From: Desmodus rotundus | Lineage: Eukaryota > Chordata > Mammalia > Chiroptera > Phyllostomidae | Reading direction: 5' to 3' | Assembly (NCBI RefSeq): GCF_022682495.2 | Contig: NC_071389.1 | Location: forward strand, 175,770,056 to 175,834,055 | Length of the DNA stretch: 64,000 nt | Part shown: piece by piece, positions 1 to 10,862 of the stretch | Layout: each line of letters starts with the position of its first letter | Numbering within the stretch: the stretch's first letter is position 1 | Position numbers and translations under genes: made by a program | Notes under the pieces: generated by a model | Told to the model about the DNA's origin: nothing | The model's input: only the letters and a program-made list of their open reading frames with translations | Databases searched by the model: none

Positions 1-21
1 AAAGGTTTTGAGTATTAATTT

Positions 22-98
22 AAAAAAATGTTTATTGTACTTTTTTTCCATTACCATTTAGCCCTCTTATACCCTCCCTCCCCCTCCACCCTTGCCGC
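22..98 (-). mobile_element. 77-bp L1 3'-end insertion
   Basis: The A-rich 3' tail reads as T/A-rich sequence on the plus strand at about 22-40, followed by the CT-rich complement of an L1 3' untranslated region. The 11-base word agtattaattt occurs at 11-21 and again at 99-109, exactly bracketing the insert, as expected of a target-site duplication. The element is severely 5'-truncated and has no coding sequence. The duplication is seen directly; the L1 assignment is inferred from the tail and the CT-rich pattern. Confidence 0.7.
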
Positions 99-190
99 AG
101 TATTAATTTTTTTAGAGATCAAGGAATCATAGGGCTTTGTCATATCTGGGATTTCTAAGGCAGTACAGCTTCCTTAAAATATTAGTACAT

Positions 191-398
191 TAAAATATTT
201 ATTTATTTATTTACTTTTAGAGAGAGGGGAAGGGAAGGAAAAAGGGAGGGAGAAAAACATCAATGTGTAATTGCCCCTTACATGTCCCAACTGGGGTCCT
301 GTCCTGCAACCAATGCATGTGCCCTGACTGGGAATCGAACTGGCAACCCTGTGGTTTGCAGGCCTGCACTCAATCCACCAACCTACACCAGTCAGGGC
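191..398 (-). mobile_element. VES-type tRNA-derived SINE
   Basis: A minus-strand SINE. The T-rich 5' side (191-218) is the complement of the A-rich tail. Then come the purine-rich complement of the pyrimidine tract, the conserved catcaatgtg block near 268, and the tRNA-related head ending at 398. The RNA polymerase III B box is visible as gggaatcgaac near 330-340, the complement of GTTCGATTCCC. Only a short tacatt match (about 186-191 and 399-404) could be its target-site duplication. Non-coding. Confidence 0.9.
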
Positions 399-404
399 TA
401 CATT

Positions 405-1237
405 TTCTTTTTTCCTAGTTACATTCCCCAAGCTTGTGACCCAAACTAGAACTCTTTCTCTTCTTTCTTAGAAACAAACGCTGGTGCTTGGCCACCCATT
501 AGCTCATAGCTTGATGACCTCTACCATGCTTCTATCTGAGGCAGAGAGACAAAGCTAATCAAACCCTTCTTTTCTGGCTACAGTCCAGTGAGTGGCTCTT
601 TGCAGTTTGAACAATTGTCTTTTTTGTCAGGTAGGGAATGAATAACAAGAAGTGACTGGGAGTGATCTGTGAGTATCAGTATCCTGGCTTTGTTAGAATT
701 CACTTAGTCTGGAGTATAGAATGTGGAGATTCCAATCCTAAAAAACAAGGACCAATTTAGCCATCTTGAATTACTCACCATAGGTAAAGTTGTATTTTCT
801 ATCTTTTCTGTTTTTAGACAAGTCGTCTTTAAACAAAACTTCTTTCTTGTTGGACTTTAACAAAAAGTAAACATTCCAACATAATTTTCTCTCAAGTCCT
901 CCAAACATATATTCTATCAAGTCTCTAAACATCCAACCTTGCTTGTTAATACATGGAGAGCTCTAAAATAAAATAGACAGCAATTTAAGTGGTTGTTTTC
1001 ATACCAAAAAGCAAAAATTGGTAATTATTCCTATCTGGGGAATGTGGAAATCCTTGCTACCCTGTACCTTACTTCAATTAGCAAATCCACATTTTAGGGT
1101 CTGTTATTTTAAGTACCATATTCCTGAAAACTGTTTGAAGCAATTATGTCTCCATCCTAGGAGTCAAAACTCCAACTCAAGTTGTATTATATAAAAATAG
1201 TATATTGACTCATACATAAAAGTTCAGGGATGGCACT
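405..1237. other. Unassigned AT-rich DNA
   Basis: No coding frame, repeat family or RNA structure was recognised here. The sequence is AT-rich and bounded by a SINE and an MLT1 LTR. Confidence 0.5.
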
Positions 1238-1612
1238 TGTCTTAGTCTGCTAGGGCTGCTATAACAAAATATCAACATAGAAAGGTAGGCTTGAAATAAC
1301 AGACATTTATTTCTCATAGCTCTGGAGATTGGAAATCTAAGATCAAGGTGTTGGCAGGTTTGGCTTCTCCTGAGACCTCTCTCCATGGCTTGCAGATGGT
1401 TGCTTTCTCACTGTGTCCTCATATGGCCTTTTCCTGTGTGCGCACATTTCTGGTTTCCACTTCTTAAAACAACACCAGCTCATATTGGATTAGGGCCCAT
1501 CCTTGTGACCTCAGTTAACCTTAATTACCTCTTTAAAGGCCCTGCCTCCAAATGCAGTCACAATGGGGGTTAAGACTTCAACATGAATCTTGGGGATACA
1601 TGATTTTAGTCT
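1238..1612 (-). mobile_element. MLT1 LTR (ERVL-MaLR), antisense
   Basis: The block begins with the typical inverted MLT1 end (tagtctgctagggctgctat) and continues through the tggagattggaaatctaaga and attggattagggcccatcc regions to the complement of the 5' end near 1600. A plus-strand member of the same family at 30903-31276 is a clear internal homologue. MLT1 elements are old non-autonomous LTR retrotransposons with no envelope gene. This is a solo LTR. Two short open frames across it (1385-1573 and 1552-1797) are chance. Confidence 0.88.
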
Positions 1613-1619
1613 ACGACTG

Positions 1620-3300
1620 TACAATTTTCACATGCCTTTGGATTGAGGGCCAAAATGAGATCATTAGGATTCTCTGTCCAATTCTTATTTTTACTTTCTC
1701 CTCTGCTGGTTTTATGTTCAAGCAGGCCTACATTTGCTGGCTTTTTGACACTTCTAGATTATGTCCTTTTAATGTAATAACTCCAGGGGAAAGATAACAT
1801 CTTTCTCTCAATGATTCCAGTGAAAACTCTGTGGTTTCCTCCTCTTGGCCTGGGGTGGGGCTTGTGCATATCCTCGGAACAATCACTAGAGCCAGGACAA
1901 TAGGATATGTTAATGGTCCAATCCTGGGTCACATGACCACACTTGGGCTCAGGATGGGGTGAAGTGCCCCCCAGCTTGAACCACAGGCAATGCTTTTACT
2001 CAGAATGAGGTAGAAGGTATTTTTCCAAATGAGAATTAAGATGATGCTCTACAGAGAATGGGAACAGATGACGGCAGGCAAAACCCAACAAATACTGCTC
2101 CATGACATCTAAATTTTCTTCTAATGCCACTATGCTATGACAATTCTAAGTCACTTGAGTATTTTGAACCATGCTGATCTATTGTTTTATAGGACAATGC
2201 TGGCATTGTTTATAAAATTCAGAGTTATTTCATAATCCTTGGAAGAATAAAGGAAACATGTAATTAATTTTGAAGTACAGAAGTGTACTGAAGTAACTTC
2301 CTCTGCTAAAAAGGCTTAATAAAACCCCACAGGAAACGTACACCAGCTGTCGTCTTAGGAAGTGCTAAGTTGAATTCACTGTAAAGGATCCTCACTCTGA
2401 GAGGACTGTGTTTTAAAATGGTCCTCTGCTGGCAGCCATAAAAAATGGAATTCTGTACACATACAAATGACCACCTAAATAGAACACTAATCTTCAGATA
2501 GGGTAGAACAATGAACTTTTTCTATTAATTACAATATAATGCTGTTGCTATCTTCTATATTCAGTGATGATCTGCTGATAATTCTTTCTGGAGGTTTTTT
2601 TTTCTGAAAAATCTGTGCTCATTTGTATAGCTAAATGTTAATCTATTTTTTTTTCTAGCTCCAGCTTTTGGTTACAAATTCTGTAGATATTTACTATACT
2701 TTGTTTTGTAAAACTGTTCCCTGTTACGTGATGCCTTTGTCTTCCTGCCATTCAGAGCAATATCAGCCTTCACCAAAATCCCATTAGGATTTACTTGCTC
2801 TTTCCACCACTTGTGTTGTTCCTAGAGTGAAATATTAGGTAGAGGTGGAATGGTTCTGAGGCGGACGGGTTATATGGAAGGTCCTGTGTTTGGGTAAATG
2901 TTTGTAAATATAGGTTGCTCCACTTTTTATCCTCTGTTGTGAGCTGTGTCATGAAATATCTCCTTTTCTTTAGGTGTAAATTTAATCTCTAGTCTTGTCA
3001 TTCACTTATGTGTGGTCAGCACCTTTTTCTTCTTTGCATGATTAAAGATAAGAGGTAATGTCTCTTGAGCAAAATGTATTCGAACAAGAGATGCAACCCT
3101 AAATAAACTTTAGGAAGATAATGAACATTATTTGGAGGTTACTTTTTTTCTATTTTCTTTCTTTGTTTAAACTGACTGGCTAACTTCAACTGGACAGAAA
3201 TGAAATTTGGCATAACACCTTAAGTAATACTTTGCAAAGAATAATCTGTGAATAGAAACAATGGACAATGTACTGTTAGTACTATTTAATAAAACTAGAG
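1620..3300. other. Unassigned DNA, possible ancient repeat near 1800-2110
   Basis: The part at about 1800-2110, with cctggggtggggcttgtgc and a gtcacatgacc motif, resembles old interspersed-repeat sequence, but I cannot name a family. The remainder shows T-rich runs (2597-2605, 2647-2655) and nothing that looks coding. Confidence 0.35.
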
Positions 3301-3399
3301 GTTAGGGTGGTCTGGAAAGTTGCTGGTACCTTATACATTAAAAAATAAACTTTCATTATAACAGGTAGTCATGTCCAGGCTAGAATCTTCCCTGACAAA

Positions 3400-3770
3400 A
3401 GTCAATCTTTACCTTAATTAAGCCTATTGTCTTTATACATCTACAATAACATACCTTTGGAATGTCAAAGTAATTTCCTCTTCCCAGGCCCCTCAAAGCA
3501 CAGATACCCCACCAGAGCACCAAAGCGAAGACATTACTTTTTATCCAATCCCAGAAGTTTCCCTGCTTTGCTTTCTCCTGCCTCCCTAATTTATCACCAA
3601 AGGATTTCATGTAACCTGCTTACGTGTATCTTTTCTTTTGATTGTAAGGTATGAAGCAGGGTGCAGAACTGCTGTTCCCTGGAGCATTTCCTCAGTCCGT
3701 TAAGGTTTTGCTTCCTGGCACTTGCCATCGTTTTGGCTCAAATAAACTCATAAAAATTTTTTAAAAAACC
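3400..3770 (+). repeat. Possible class I ERV LTR fragment
   Basis: The stretch from about 3560 to 3770 has the order of an LTR R/U5 region. A gcagaactgctgttccctgg block is followed by ctcagtccgttaaggttttg, then by a polyadenylation-like caaataaactcat at about 3738-3750. No paired LTR, primer-binding site or viral reading frame accompanies it, and the 5' boundary is not visible. It could be another retroposed 3' end instead. Assignment is tentative. Confidence 0.3.
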
Positions 3771-3774
3771 AAAC

Positions 3775-4260
3775 AAACCAACTTTCAGATTAAAGTATAA
3801 TTCATATTCACAAGTATATACAAATTTTAAATATATGGAACAATGATTTTATGAATTTTCACATGGAGAACACACTCCTCTGACCACCCCCAAGTCAGGA
3901 AATAGAACATTAACAGCACCCCAAGCTCCTCCTGTATTTCTTCCAATCACTACTTCCTCCTCCCCAAAGGTAAACAACTATCCTAACTATTAACAGATAC
4001 AGGTTAATAGTTAAAGATTTTTGAGAACTTTATGTGGATTTTATTTCTCATGTCTTATTTTTTTAATTCAACATTTTATTTGTGAGAATAGATATATTTT
4101 GTTGCACGTACTTACATATTCATTGCTATACAGTTTTGTATTTTTAATTAATTATTTATTTTGTATTGTTCCCAGTTTTTATTTTGTTTCCAGTTTTTAG
4201 TTTTTATAAGCAGTGCTCCTAGGAACAGTTTTTCATCATTTTATTTTATAGATTTCTATA
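3775..4260 (-). mobile_element. Old L1 3'-UTR fragment
   Basis: The plus strand reads as the complement of an ancient mammalian L1 3' end, with aggaaatagaacattaacag near 3897, the caaaggtaaacaactatcct block near 3965, and degraded versions of the conserved downstream blocks near 4070-4200. It is strongly diverged, AT-rich and non-coding. Its ends are not sharp. Confidence 0.6.
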
Positions 4261-4588
4261 CTAATTCATTTTTTAACTAAAAACATGACTTAGTTAAAAT
4301 AAAATAAAACAAAACATATAATAATTGATGAGAATTACTTCGTATCCTTTACAATTCTTAACCTTTTAAGTACCCATTCTTTATATACTTTTCCAATTTC
4401 TCTTTTTCACGCTTCCCAAATGTGTTTAAAGTTTAAGGTTGAAACTTAACCTCTCTGTTGCTTTTCTTTTTCTACACTAGCTTTAGAGAATAATGTGCTG
4501 TGAGGGCTTCTCATGTTACTTCTGTCACACTCCAACACTCACATATTAGCCAGCCCTTAAGCCCTGCATTTCATTTCAGTCCTCTTCT

Positions 4589-4610
4589 TGTCTTTCTTTC
4601 TTTCTTTTTT
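4589..4610. repeat. CTTT-type simple repeat
   Basis: A short cttt-type run that overlaps the left target-site duplication of the following SINE and merges with its T-rich tail. Confidence 0.7.
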
Positions 4611-4815
4611 TAAAAAAATATTTTATTTATTTATTTTTAGAGGGGAAGAGAGGGAGAAAGAGAGGGACAGAAACATCAATGTGTAGTTGCCACTTGTGTG
4701 CCCCCTACTGGGGACCTGGCCTGAAATCCAGGCACATGCCCTAACTGGGAATCCAACCAGTGACTCTTTGGTTCACAGGCTGGCACTCAATCTACTGAGC
4801 CACACCAGCCAGGGC
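4601..4815 (-). mobile_element. VES-type SINE
   Basis: The complement of the A-rich tail (4606-4637) leads into the purine tract, the catcaatgtg block near 4674 and the tRNA-like head ending ccagccagggc at 4815. The B box is slightly decayed (gggaatccaacc, about 4747-4758). The flanks cttgtctttctttc (4587-4600) and cttatctttctttt (4816-4829) match at 12 of 14 positions and are a likely aged target-site duplication. Confidence 0.92.
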
Positions 4816-4829
4816 CTTATCTTTCTTTT

Positions 4830-5282
4830 ACACTGTTTTCACACTAACCTTAATTTAAATCTGGCTTAACTGTGAAAGAATAAGAAATTTTATGCAAGAG
4901 TCCCTATCCATATAAACAATTTGAGTTACCGAAAATCAGCATGTCCACTTTTTCTGGCAGCTCAAATTTGTAGTATCTCACAAAAGAATACTGCTCTCAG
5001 GCACCATTCCAGAACCGAGATGGCTATGGGCACAGCTATGGACCTGTATATTATCACAGCAACATGAGTCCAGGAACTCCTTTAGATATTTGGGCAATCC
5101 AACTTAGGGGAGCGGCAGAGGGGGACATGACAGGTCGTGCGTTGGAGAGTGCCCTGAAGGGAAGTAATGGCCGTGGGAACACCAACGTATTGCGTGGGAC
5201 AAAGCGTGGAGAGCAGAGAAGGGAAGACTTGAGGCTTAGGGAAGGAGCTCTACTTGCTTGGGTTGAAAGGTGATACTGTTCT
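4830..5282. other. Unassigned DNA
   Basis: The interval includes a 69-codon plus-strand frame (5064-5273) in a locally GC-richer patch with several CpG steps. Its predicted product has no recognisable motif, so it is not called as a gene. Confidence 0.4.
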
Positions 5283-5360
5283 TCCTTTTATCTACAGGGT
5301 AAAGTCCAGCCTTCTTTGTTTAACATTTTAATTGTTCCACAATCTGGCATAGTCTTCTAA
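5283..5360 (+). mobile_element. L2 fragment
   Basis: The motif cagggtaaagtccagcc followed by cacaatctggcat is the conserved L2 segment usually read as ggataaagtccaaact and cacaatctggc. It is short and diverged. The following bases (5360-5530) may belong to another ancient DNA-type repeat that I could not name. Confidence 0.5.
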
Positions 5361-5839
5361 CAGGTGTGGAGGAGGCACCTAGATTCAGTGTATACCAGAG
5401 CCAGTTCTCACTAGCTTCCAAGAGCCAATTGTGGGCATTTCTTCCAAATTCCATGTTCAGTGATGGTACATTGATAGCTTGACATTTGCTTTGGTGGTTT
5501 ACTGGCAAATGCTACAAATCAAATTTTTTTGATTTTTGTTTTCGAGAACCAGTAAACATATAAGCATAACCCACTGCTTAGATTACTATTCAAAGGATGT
5601 CTTTTTACTATAGTGAAAGGTATGTTTTGCTACGCCCCCCGAAGCAAAGATGTTTTCAAAGTATATACCAAACAGAGTATTTCTGGGGCTGAGAAATTTG
5701 AAGGAAGAGGAAGGAAATTTACAAGAAAGGGACAGATTTCTAAAAATATAGCTTTATACAGTTATATTTAATTTAACTATTGCCTTTGGCATCAAAAGAC
5801 GTGGAAAAATTGGAAACCTCTCTAATTATTTTTATGAAT

Positions 5840-6045
5840 CCAGCTGATTTTAGTGCCAATACCTGACAAGGATATTACAAAAAACAAAATTAGAAAATAT
5901 TATCACGTATGAATGTAGAAGCACAAACTTTATAAAAACATTAATAAAAATAAGAAATATATTCTATTAATAATAAAAAAGCCCAATTAGGATTCATTGT
6001 AGGAATGCAAGGATAGTTCAACATCAGGGAAACTATTGATATAAT
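5840..6045 (+). mobile_element. Ancient L1 ORF2 relic, upstream part
   Basis: Around 5975-6030 the sequence preserves the L1 reverse-transcriptase coding block that normally reads gggtttatcccaggaatgca (here ggattcattgtaggaatgca). It continues at 8418 on the far side of a younger insertion. The frame is broken many times. This is the recipient of the HAL1 insertion described next. Confidence 0.7.
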
Positions 6046-6470
6046 TAATTATATTAAGTTTTTTTATTAATATTTTTTATTGATTATGCTATTACAATTT
6101 TCCCAAATTTTCCCCCTCTATCCCCCTCCGCCCTGCCCCCCAGCCCTCCAGCATTCCCCCCTTAGTTCACGTCCATGGGTTGTACATATAAGTTCTTTGA
6201 GTCCTCTGTTTCCCATACCATTTTTTATCTCTCCCCATCTACCTTATGCCTACTAACCATGCTTCTTCTCCCCTGTACCTTCCCGCCCCCCATTCCTCCC
6301 TTCCCCCTCCCCACTGAAATCCCTCCGTGTGATGTCCATTTCTCTGATTCTGTTCCTGTTCTGGTCGTTTGTTTAGTTTTTGTGGTTTTTTTTTTTTTCT
6401 TTTAGGTTCATTTGTTGATAGTTGTGAGTTTGTTGTCATTTTACTGTTCATATTTTTGATCTTCTTTTTC

Positions 6471-7310
6471 TTAGATACGTCCCTTTAACATTTCATATAA
6501 TAAGGGCTTGGTGATGATGAACTCCTTTAACTTGACCTTCTCTGGGAAGCACTTTACCTGCCCTTCCATTTTAAATGAAAGCTTTGCTGGATAGAGTAAT
6601 CTTGGATGTAGGTCCTTGCCTTTCATGACTTTTGAATACTTCTTTCCAGCTCCTTCTTGCCTGCAAGGTTTCTTTTGAGAAATCAGCTGATAGCCTTATG
6701 GGCACTCCTTTGTAGGTAACTGTGTCCTTTCCTCTTGCTGCTTTTAGAATTTTCTCTTTATCTTTAATCTTGGGTAACTTAATGATGATGAGACTTGGTG
6801 TGTTCCTCTTTGGGTCCAACTTCTTTGGGACTCTCTGGCTTCCTGGATTTCCTGGAAATCTATTTCCTTCGCCATATTGGGGAAGTTTTCCTTCGTTATT
6901 TGTTCAAATAAGTTTTCAATTTCTTGGTCTTCCTCTTTTCCTTCTGGCACCCCTATAATTCAGACATTGGAACATTTCAGGTTGTCCCAGAGGTTTATAA
7001 GAGTCTCTCCACTTTTTCGAATTCTTGTTTCTTCATTTTGATGGATGCTTATTTTTTCCTTTTGTTCCAAATCGTTGCTTTGAGACCTGGTTTCCTTCCT
7101 GTCACATGAACATTCTGCTTTATTTCACTTTAGGTATCCTTCATTTATTTTTTCATTTTGCGACCAAGCTCAATCAGATCTGTGAGCATTTTGACTACCA
7201 GGGCTTTAAATTCTCCGTCAGATAGGTTGGCGATCTTCTCCTCACTTAGCTCTCTTTCTGAGGCTTTACTCTATTCTTTCATTTAGGTCATATTTCTCTG
7301 TCCTGTTGCA
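6471..7310 (-). pseudogene. HAL1 ORF1-like relic (L1 ORF1p homologue)
   Basis: The C-terminal half is recognisable in the minus-strand frame 6571-6819, where a TYKGVPIRLSADFSKETLQ segment is the RNA-binding/CTD signature of L1 ORF1p. The next upstream part appears in another frame (6744-6950: an ENLFEQITKENFPNMAKEID segment), so at least one frameshift separates them. A second frameshift near 6600 moves the terminal part to a third frame, ending at a stop at 6471-6473. The expected start codon near 7310 is not intact. In L1 the protein is an RNA-binding trimer; this copy cannot make it. Confidence 0.82.
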
Positions 7311-7419
7311 GCTGATAAGTTATAGGGGGGGCGGGGCCTTAGGTATTCACCTGTATAGGGAACCTATCCACATGGAATGGCAAATGTAGCCCAGCCCTAT
7401 TAGAAAGCCCATAGGTGCA

Positions 7420-7942
7420 TGTTGGCATGCAGGATGCCAAATCCACGGATCGGCTTTCCCATGGGAAATCAGGCCTGCATCATACTTAGGCTGCTTTGAG
7501 GCTTACTCTTGCTAAAACTCCCTCACCCTGAGTTGAAGCAGCAAATGCTTACTGCATATCCTTAAAGTAACTTCCTGAAGTCTGTGCTAATTCTCCCAAG
7601 GACAGAGTATAACCAGACCAATTACTGTTATTGTTCCCTTGCATGTGCAACATTTTTTCCTTGTTAATCTGTAGGAAGTAATCAGTAACATTCTTTCCTT
7701 TGTTATCTTTAAAAAGTAGTTACCTAAAGCAAACCTAAGCATAATGAATGAGAACCTTCTTTGATGTATGCTATTAGAAAACCAATAAAAGCCTGTCAAG
7801 GCAAGGGTCGAGGTGCTCTCCCCTTGAGAAAGTGGCCACGCCATCCCTTTTTCTCCACAGGACTTCGGTAGTCCATGTGAATTTGTTCGTTGCCTCCACA
7901 ACATATGGACCCTGCTGGACAGAGTCTGCATCAACTCGGGCA
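7420..7942 (+). mobile_element. Candidate solo LTR of an endogenous retrovirus
   Basis: Sequence foreign to the HAL1 5' region begins with TG at 7420 (tgttggcatgcaggatgcc) and can be ended with CA at 7941-7942. A polyadenylation signal (ccaataaaagcctgtc) lies at about 7780-7795, setting plus orientation, and is followed by a GC-richer R/U5-like part. The bases gtgca stand immediately before (7415-7419) and after (7943-7947), a possible 5-bp target-site duplication. No gag, pol or env sequence is present. The general LTR style suggests a class II (beta-like) family. The exact right end is the weak point. Confidence 0.55.
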
Positions 7943-8417
7943 GTGCAAGCCTCTTTGTTGTGCTGCGGCACTGCCTATTGGGGAGGGCCCAGAGAGGGAA
8001 GAGTGTGGCTCGCCTGCTCATCTCTAGAGCACTTTTCAACGGACTCTCATGTGAGACTGGGAGCTTCTCCTACTGCGACAGCCACTGTAATCCACAGCCG
8101 TCTCTGAGTCCCCTTAAATCAGCCCCTTCCTTGAAGCCTGCCAGCTTGGTAGCCTGCCCCGCCCTCAAGGTCTGCTGCATCCCCTCGGTTTTTCTGAGTC
8201 TGCCTGTGAGGTCTGCCTCTTTACTGGTCTGGTCGTTCTGGTTGATTTTTTCTTTAATTCCTTTGTTGTTGGAGTTCCATGAAGTTTGATTTTCTGGTGC
8301 TTTGGTGGTTTATTGATTTCAGATTGGTTGTTATCCTCCTTTTGGTTGTGTGAGGAAGTAAAGGGTCTCTACCTGTACCTCCATCTTGGCCAGAATGCTA
8401 TAATTATATTAAGTTTT

Positions 8418-8960
8418 AAGAAATTATATCTTATCAATAGATTTTGAAGAGGTAATTGGTAAATTTAAGTAGCTATTCCTAATAAAACTCTAAAGTAAAG
8501 GAAATAATCAATACATTTAACTATATTAAAATGAAATCTCCTCTATCAAAGATACCATATAGAAAGTGAAAATAAAATGTACAGACTGGGAGGAAAAGTT
8601 TTCAGTATGAAAAAGGGTTCTCATTTAGAAGGTTTAAAGAACTTCTGCAAATCAATATATAAAAGACAAAGAACTTGAAAGAAAAACAGAAAACAGATTT
8701 GAACAGACAATTCACTGAATGCAAAGATACTCAGTCTCACTGTTAATAAATTAAATGCACACTAAAAGAAAATATGAAATATTACAAATCCATCAAATTA
8801 CCTAAATTTCTGAAGTATGATAATTCTAAGTGTTGGCAACTATGTAGAACTGGAATTCTTGTGGACTGCTGGTGGAAGAATAAATTGGTACTGTTACTTT
8901 GGGGAATAATGTAATATCAGATAAAGTTGAAAATATGCATACTATATTGGACACAAACCT
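8418..8960 (+). mobile_element. Ancient L1 ORF2 relic, downstream part
   Basis: This continues the split L1 after the HAL1. Typical ORF2 C-terminal nucleotide blocks can be followed, such as gaacagacaattcactgaat near 8701 and ctgctggtggaagaataaat near 8867. Stops and indels occur throughout. Together with 5840-6045 and 9556-9940 it seems to be one plus-strand element of early mammalian age. Confidence 0.65.
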
Positions 8961-9555
8961 GGTGCTGTTCCTCAAATTTTTGTGATGAGATCCTTCTTTC
9001 TAGAATCATTGACACATTCTAGTTCTCACTGATATTGCCGCTTTTGCTGCTGACCTTGCCAAGCTCTCCACAAGCTGGCTGGAGTCTGAACTGAAAGCCC
9101 AGATAATTGCTTGTGCTCTGTACTTCCAGACTTGGATATAATGTTACAAACAGGTTGTAGGATTTGGCTTTCTGAGTCACTTCCAAGAAGCCAGAATGCA
9201 GGGATAGGAAAAATAATTCCTTGGAGGGGATTATTGGGAAGAGGAAGAAGGGGAGAGAGATTGGCAGATAAATCTCCTCTCTCTTTTTCATTCTGTAAAT
9301 TATACTGTGATGTGCTTTGTCCTTCAAACATCCTGGAAAAAGATAAACATGCTGTGTGAACATACCTGCCAAGAGATACACTATCTCTTTTGGCTTGTTG
9401 TGATGCGGCGGTGAACATAATAATGAACTGCATTGTATCACTCTGCTCCTTTCTTGCTTCGCTTTCCTTTTTCCTTTTCTTGTTGCTGTACCTTAACCTT
9501 TGCCTTAGGCTCTGTTTTCTAAGGGACTCAGGCTGAGATACTCACAATTCTATTC
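8961..9555. other. Unassigned sequence between L1 parts
   Basis: This block separates ORF2-like from 3'-UTR-like parts of the old L1 and is probably a separate old insertion. Its right part (9500-9540, gggactcaggctgaga) resembles the 3' end of an old retroelement. Two overlapping minus-strand frames (9019-9441 and 9026-9433, up to 140 codons) have no recognisable similarity. Confidence 0.4.
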
Positions 9556-9940
9556 CAGTTCCAAACCACAGAGAGACGCTTGCACAATTTATAAGAATAT
9601 TAATTATAGCATTTTTTGTAATAGTAAAAATTTATAAACAATTAGACATTACTGTGGTTATATATACAAAGGGATGATATACCTCAGTGAAAGTAAAGAA
9701 ACTAAAGATGCATGTATAACAGAGGTTGTTCTCAAAATCATGCAGTGGAGAAAAAAAGTAGCAGAGAAATTTGTATTATATACAACCATTTATATAAACT
9801 TTACAAACATAGCAATGACATCATGTAGATTTCTAGGTATGTGCATTTGTAGTAGACACATGAAAATATTTTGGAGAATAAGAAGCAAACACTTCAAAAT
9901 AGTTGTTCCCTTTTGAGAGGGAGGCAGGGAAATGACATCT
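9556..9940 (+). mobile_element. Old L1 3'-UTR
   Basis: The text atagcattttttgtaatagt near 9606, followed by ttagacattactgtggttat and later atataaactttacaaacat, is the standard layout of an ancient L1 3' end. Same strand as the L1 at 8418-8960, of which it is probably the tail. Confidence 0.5.
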
Positions 9941-10039
9941 GAGTTGTTTTGGGAGCTTCAGTGATGCCTGTAATGCTCTATTTCCTAAGTTGCGTGGTGG
10001 AGCAGAGGTACAGTAATCTGAAAAATGGTTGTTTTGAGT

Positions 10040-10240
10040 ATCAATATTTTCATCTCTAGGTTCTAGGTCCCCTTATCTGGCACTCTATGAGCCCCAAGAG
10101 GCAGAGGCTGACCTACCTGAACTGCATCAATGAGCTTCCTTGCTCTCTGGCTTCCAATTGGGTCCAGCTAGTAGGGAATATCCAAAGGAAATGGGAGGGC
10201 AGGAGAAGAGTACAGCTCAAGTGTCATCGTCCTGTTTGTA
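10040..10240 (+). repeat. Unnamed ancient repeat, copy A
   Basis: This block aligns by eye with 15060-15265: both contain gcagaggctga, then a ctgaactgcatcaatgagctt-like segment, then cttccaattgggtccagcta (copy B: acttctaattggatcttggc). A third, looser relative lies at 54640-55135. They are copies of one old dispersed family whose name I do not know. Confidence 0.55.
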
Positions 10241-10469
10241 TTTTGCTTAGCGTTTTCTTATTTACTTAAATATTCTACATAAGCATGGAGAAGGTATGGC
10301 AGATACCTAGGTTGCCAACGTGGGATATTGTGGAGATGGGGTGAGGTGGAGGTATTGATAGATGTGAAAGCAAAGGAAAGAAGGAAGGGGAGTCAAACTC
10401 AGAGAGAAAAATATACCTGCCCTTTGAAAAAAGTCTAAAGATCGGATCTGGGCATTTTGTTAAAGCTCC

Positions 10470-10862
10470 TGTTAAAGACAAAAACTCAACCAAGTAAATT
10501 TGAACATCTCATTGGCTTTACAAAATGACTCGTGAATTGGGCAGCTCCCCATCTAGCAAGGAGAAGAAAGTTTCAGGGAGCAGAACACAATGGAAAGCTT
10601 TTATAGGCAGACAGTGGTGGTGGGGGTAGGGGTGGGGGATGGGATGAAAGGTAAAAGAGTAGATTCTTTCAGGCAAGGTCACCTTCCTTTAGGGAAGGCA
10701 CTGGACAGTTTATCATGCGGATTACCTCACTAGTGCTGACAGGGAAATTCCAAACTGATTGGTTCAAAATTCCACTCTTGGGAGAGGCTGAAACTGCAAT
10801 TAGGTTCATAGTAATTCTTGGTTGGGTTTACCACAAATCATTCCATTTTGGGCCTGTTGTTT
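10470..10862. repeat. Possible LTR-like ancient repeat (left part)
   Basis: The block from caagtaaatttgaacatctc to attttgggcctgttgtttct has an LTR-like feel, including aaagcttttataggcagaca near 10595. A bat L1 interrupts it at 10863-11177, and the region resumes near 11180. No termini or duplications could be fixed, so the family is not assigned. Confidence 0.3.

Larger units (their letters stand above)
6063..8400 (-). mobile_element. HAL1 (half-L1) element, near complete
   Basis: An ORF1-only L1 relative on the minus strand. In element order it has a 5' untranslated region starting ttctggccaagatggaggta (complement of about 8376-8395), an ORF1 relic (about 7310-6471), then directly a 3' untranslated region and A-rich tail ending near 6063, with no ORF2. 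A perfect 17-base duplication, taattatattaagtttt, lies at 6046-6062 and 8401-8417. It sits inside an older L1 and contains a candidate solo LTR at 7420-7942. Without that LTR the element is about 1.8 kb. HAL1 is thought to depend on L1 proteins for mobility. Confidence 0.88.

Noticed and set aside
191..398. tRNA gene suggested by a B box
   Set aside because: The A-box side, body and tail show a SINE, not a 72-75-nt cloverleaf; the same holds for the other six full VES copies.
6571..6950. Possible host gene with L1-like domain
   Set aside because: The frames carry L1 ORF1p signatures but are frameshifted and lie inside a target-duplication-bounded HAL1.
7587..8039. 150-codon minus-strand frame
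   Set aside because: It crosses the candidate solo LTR and the HAL1 5' region, antisense to the LTR, and has no known motif.
9019..9441. Two overlapping minus-strand frames of 140 and 135 codons
   Set aside because: Two frames open over the same DNA argues for chance absence of stops; neither product has a recognisable domain, and the block sits between L1 pieces.
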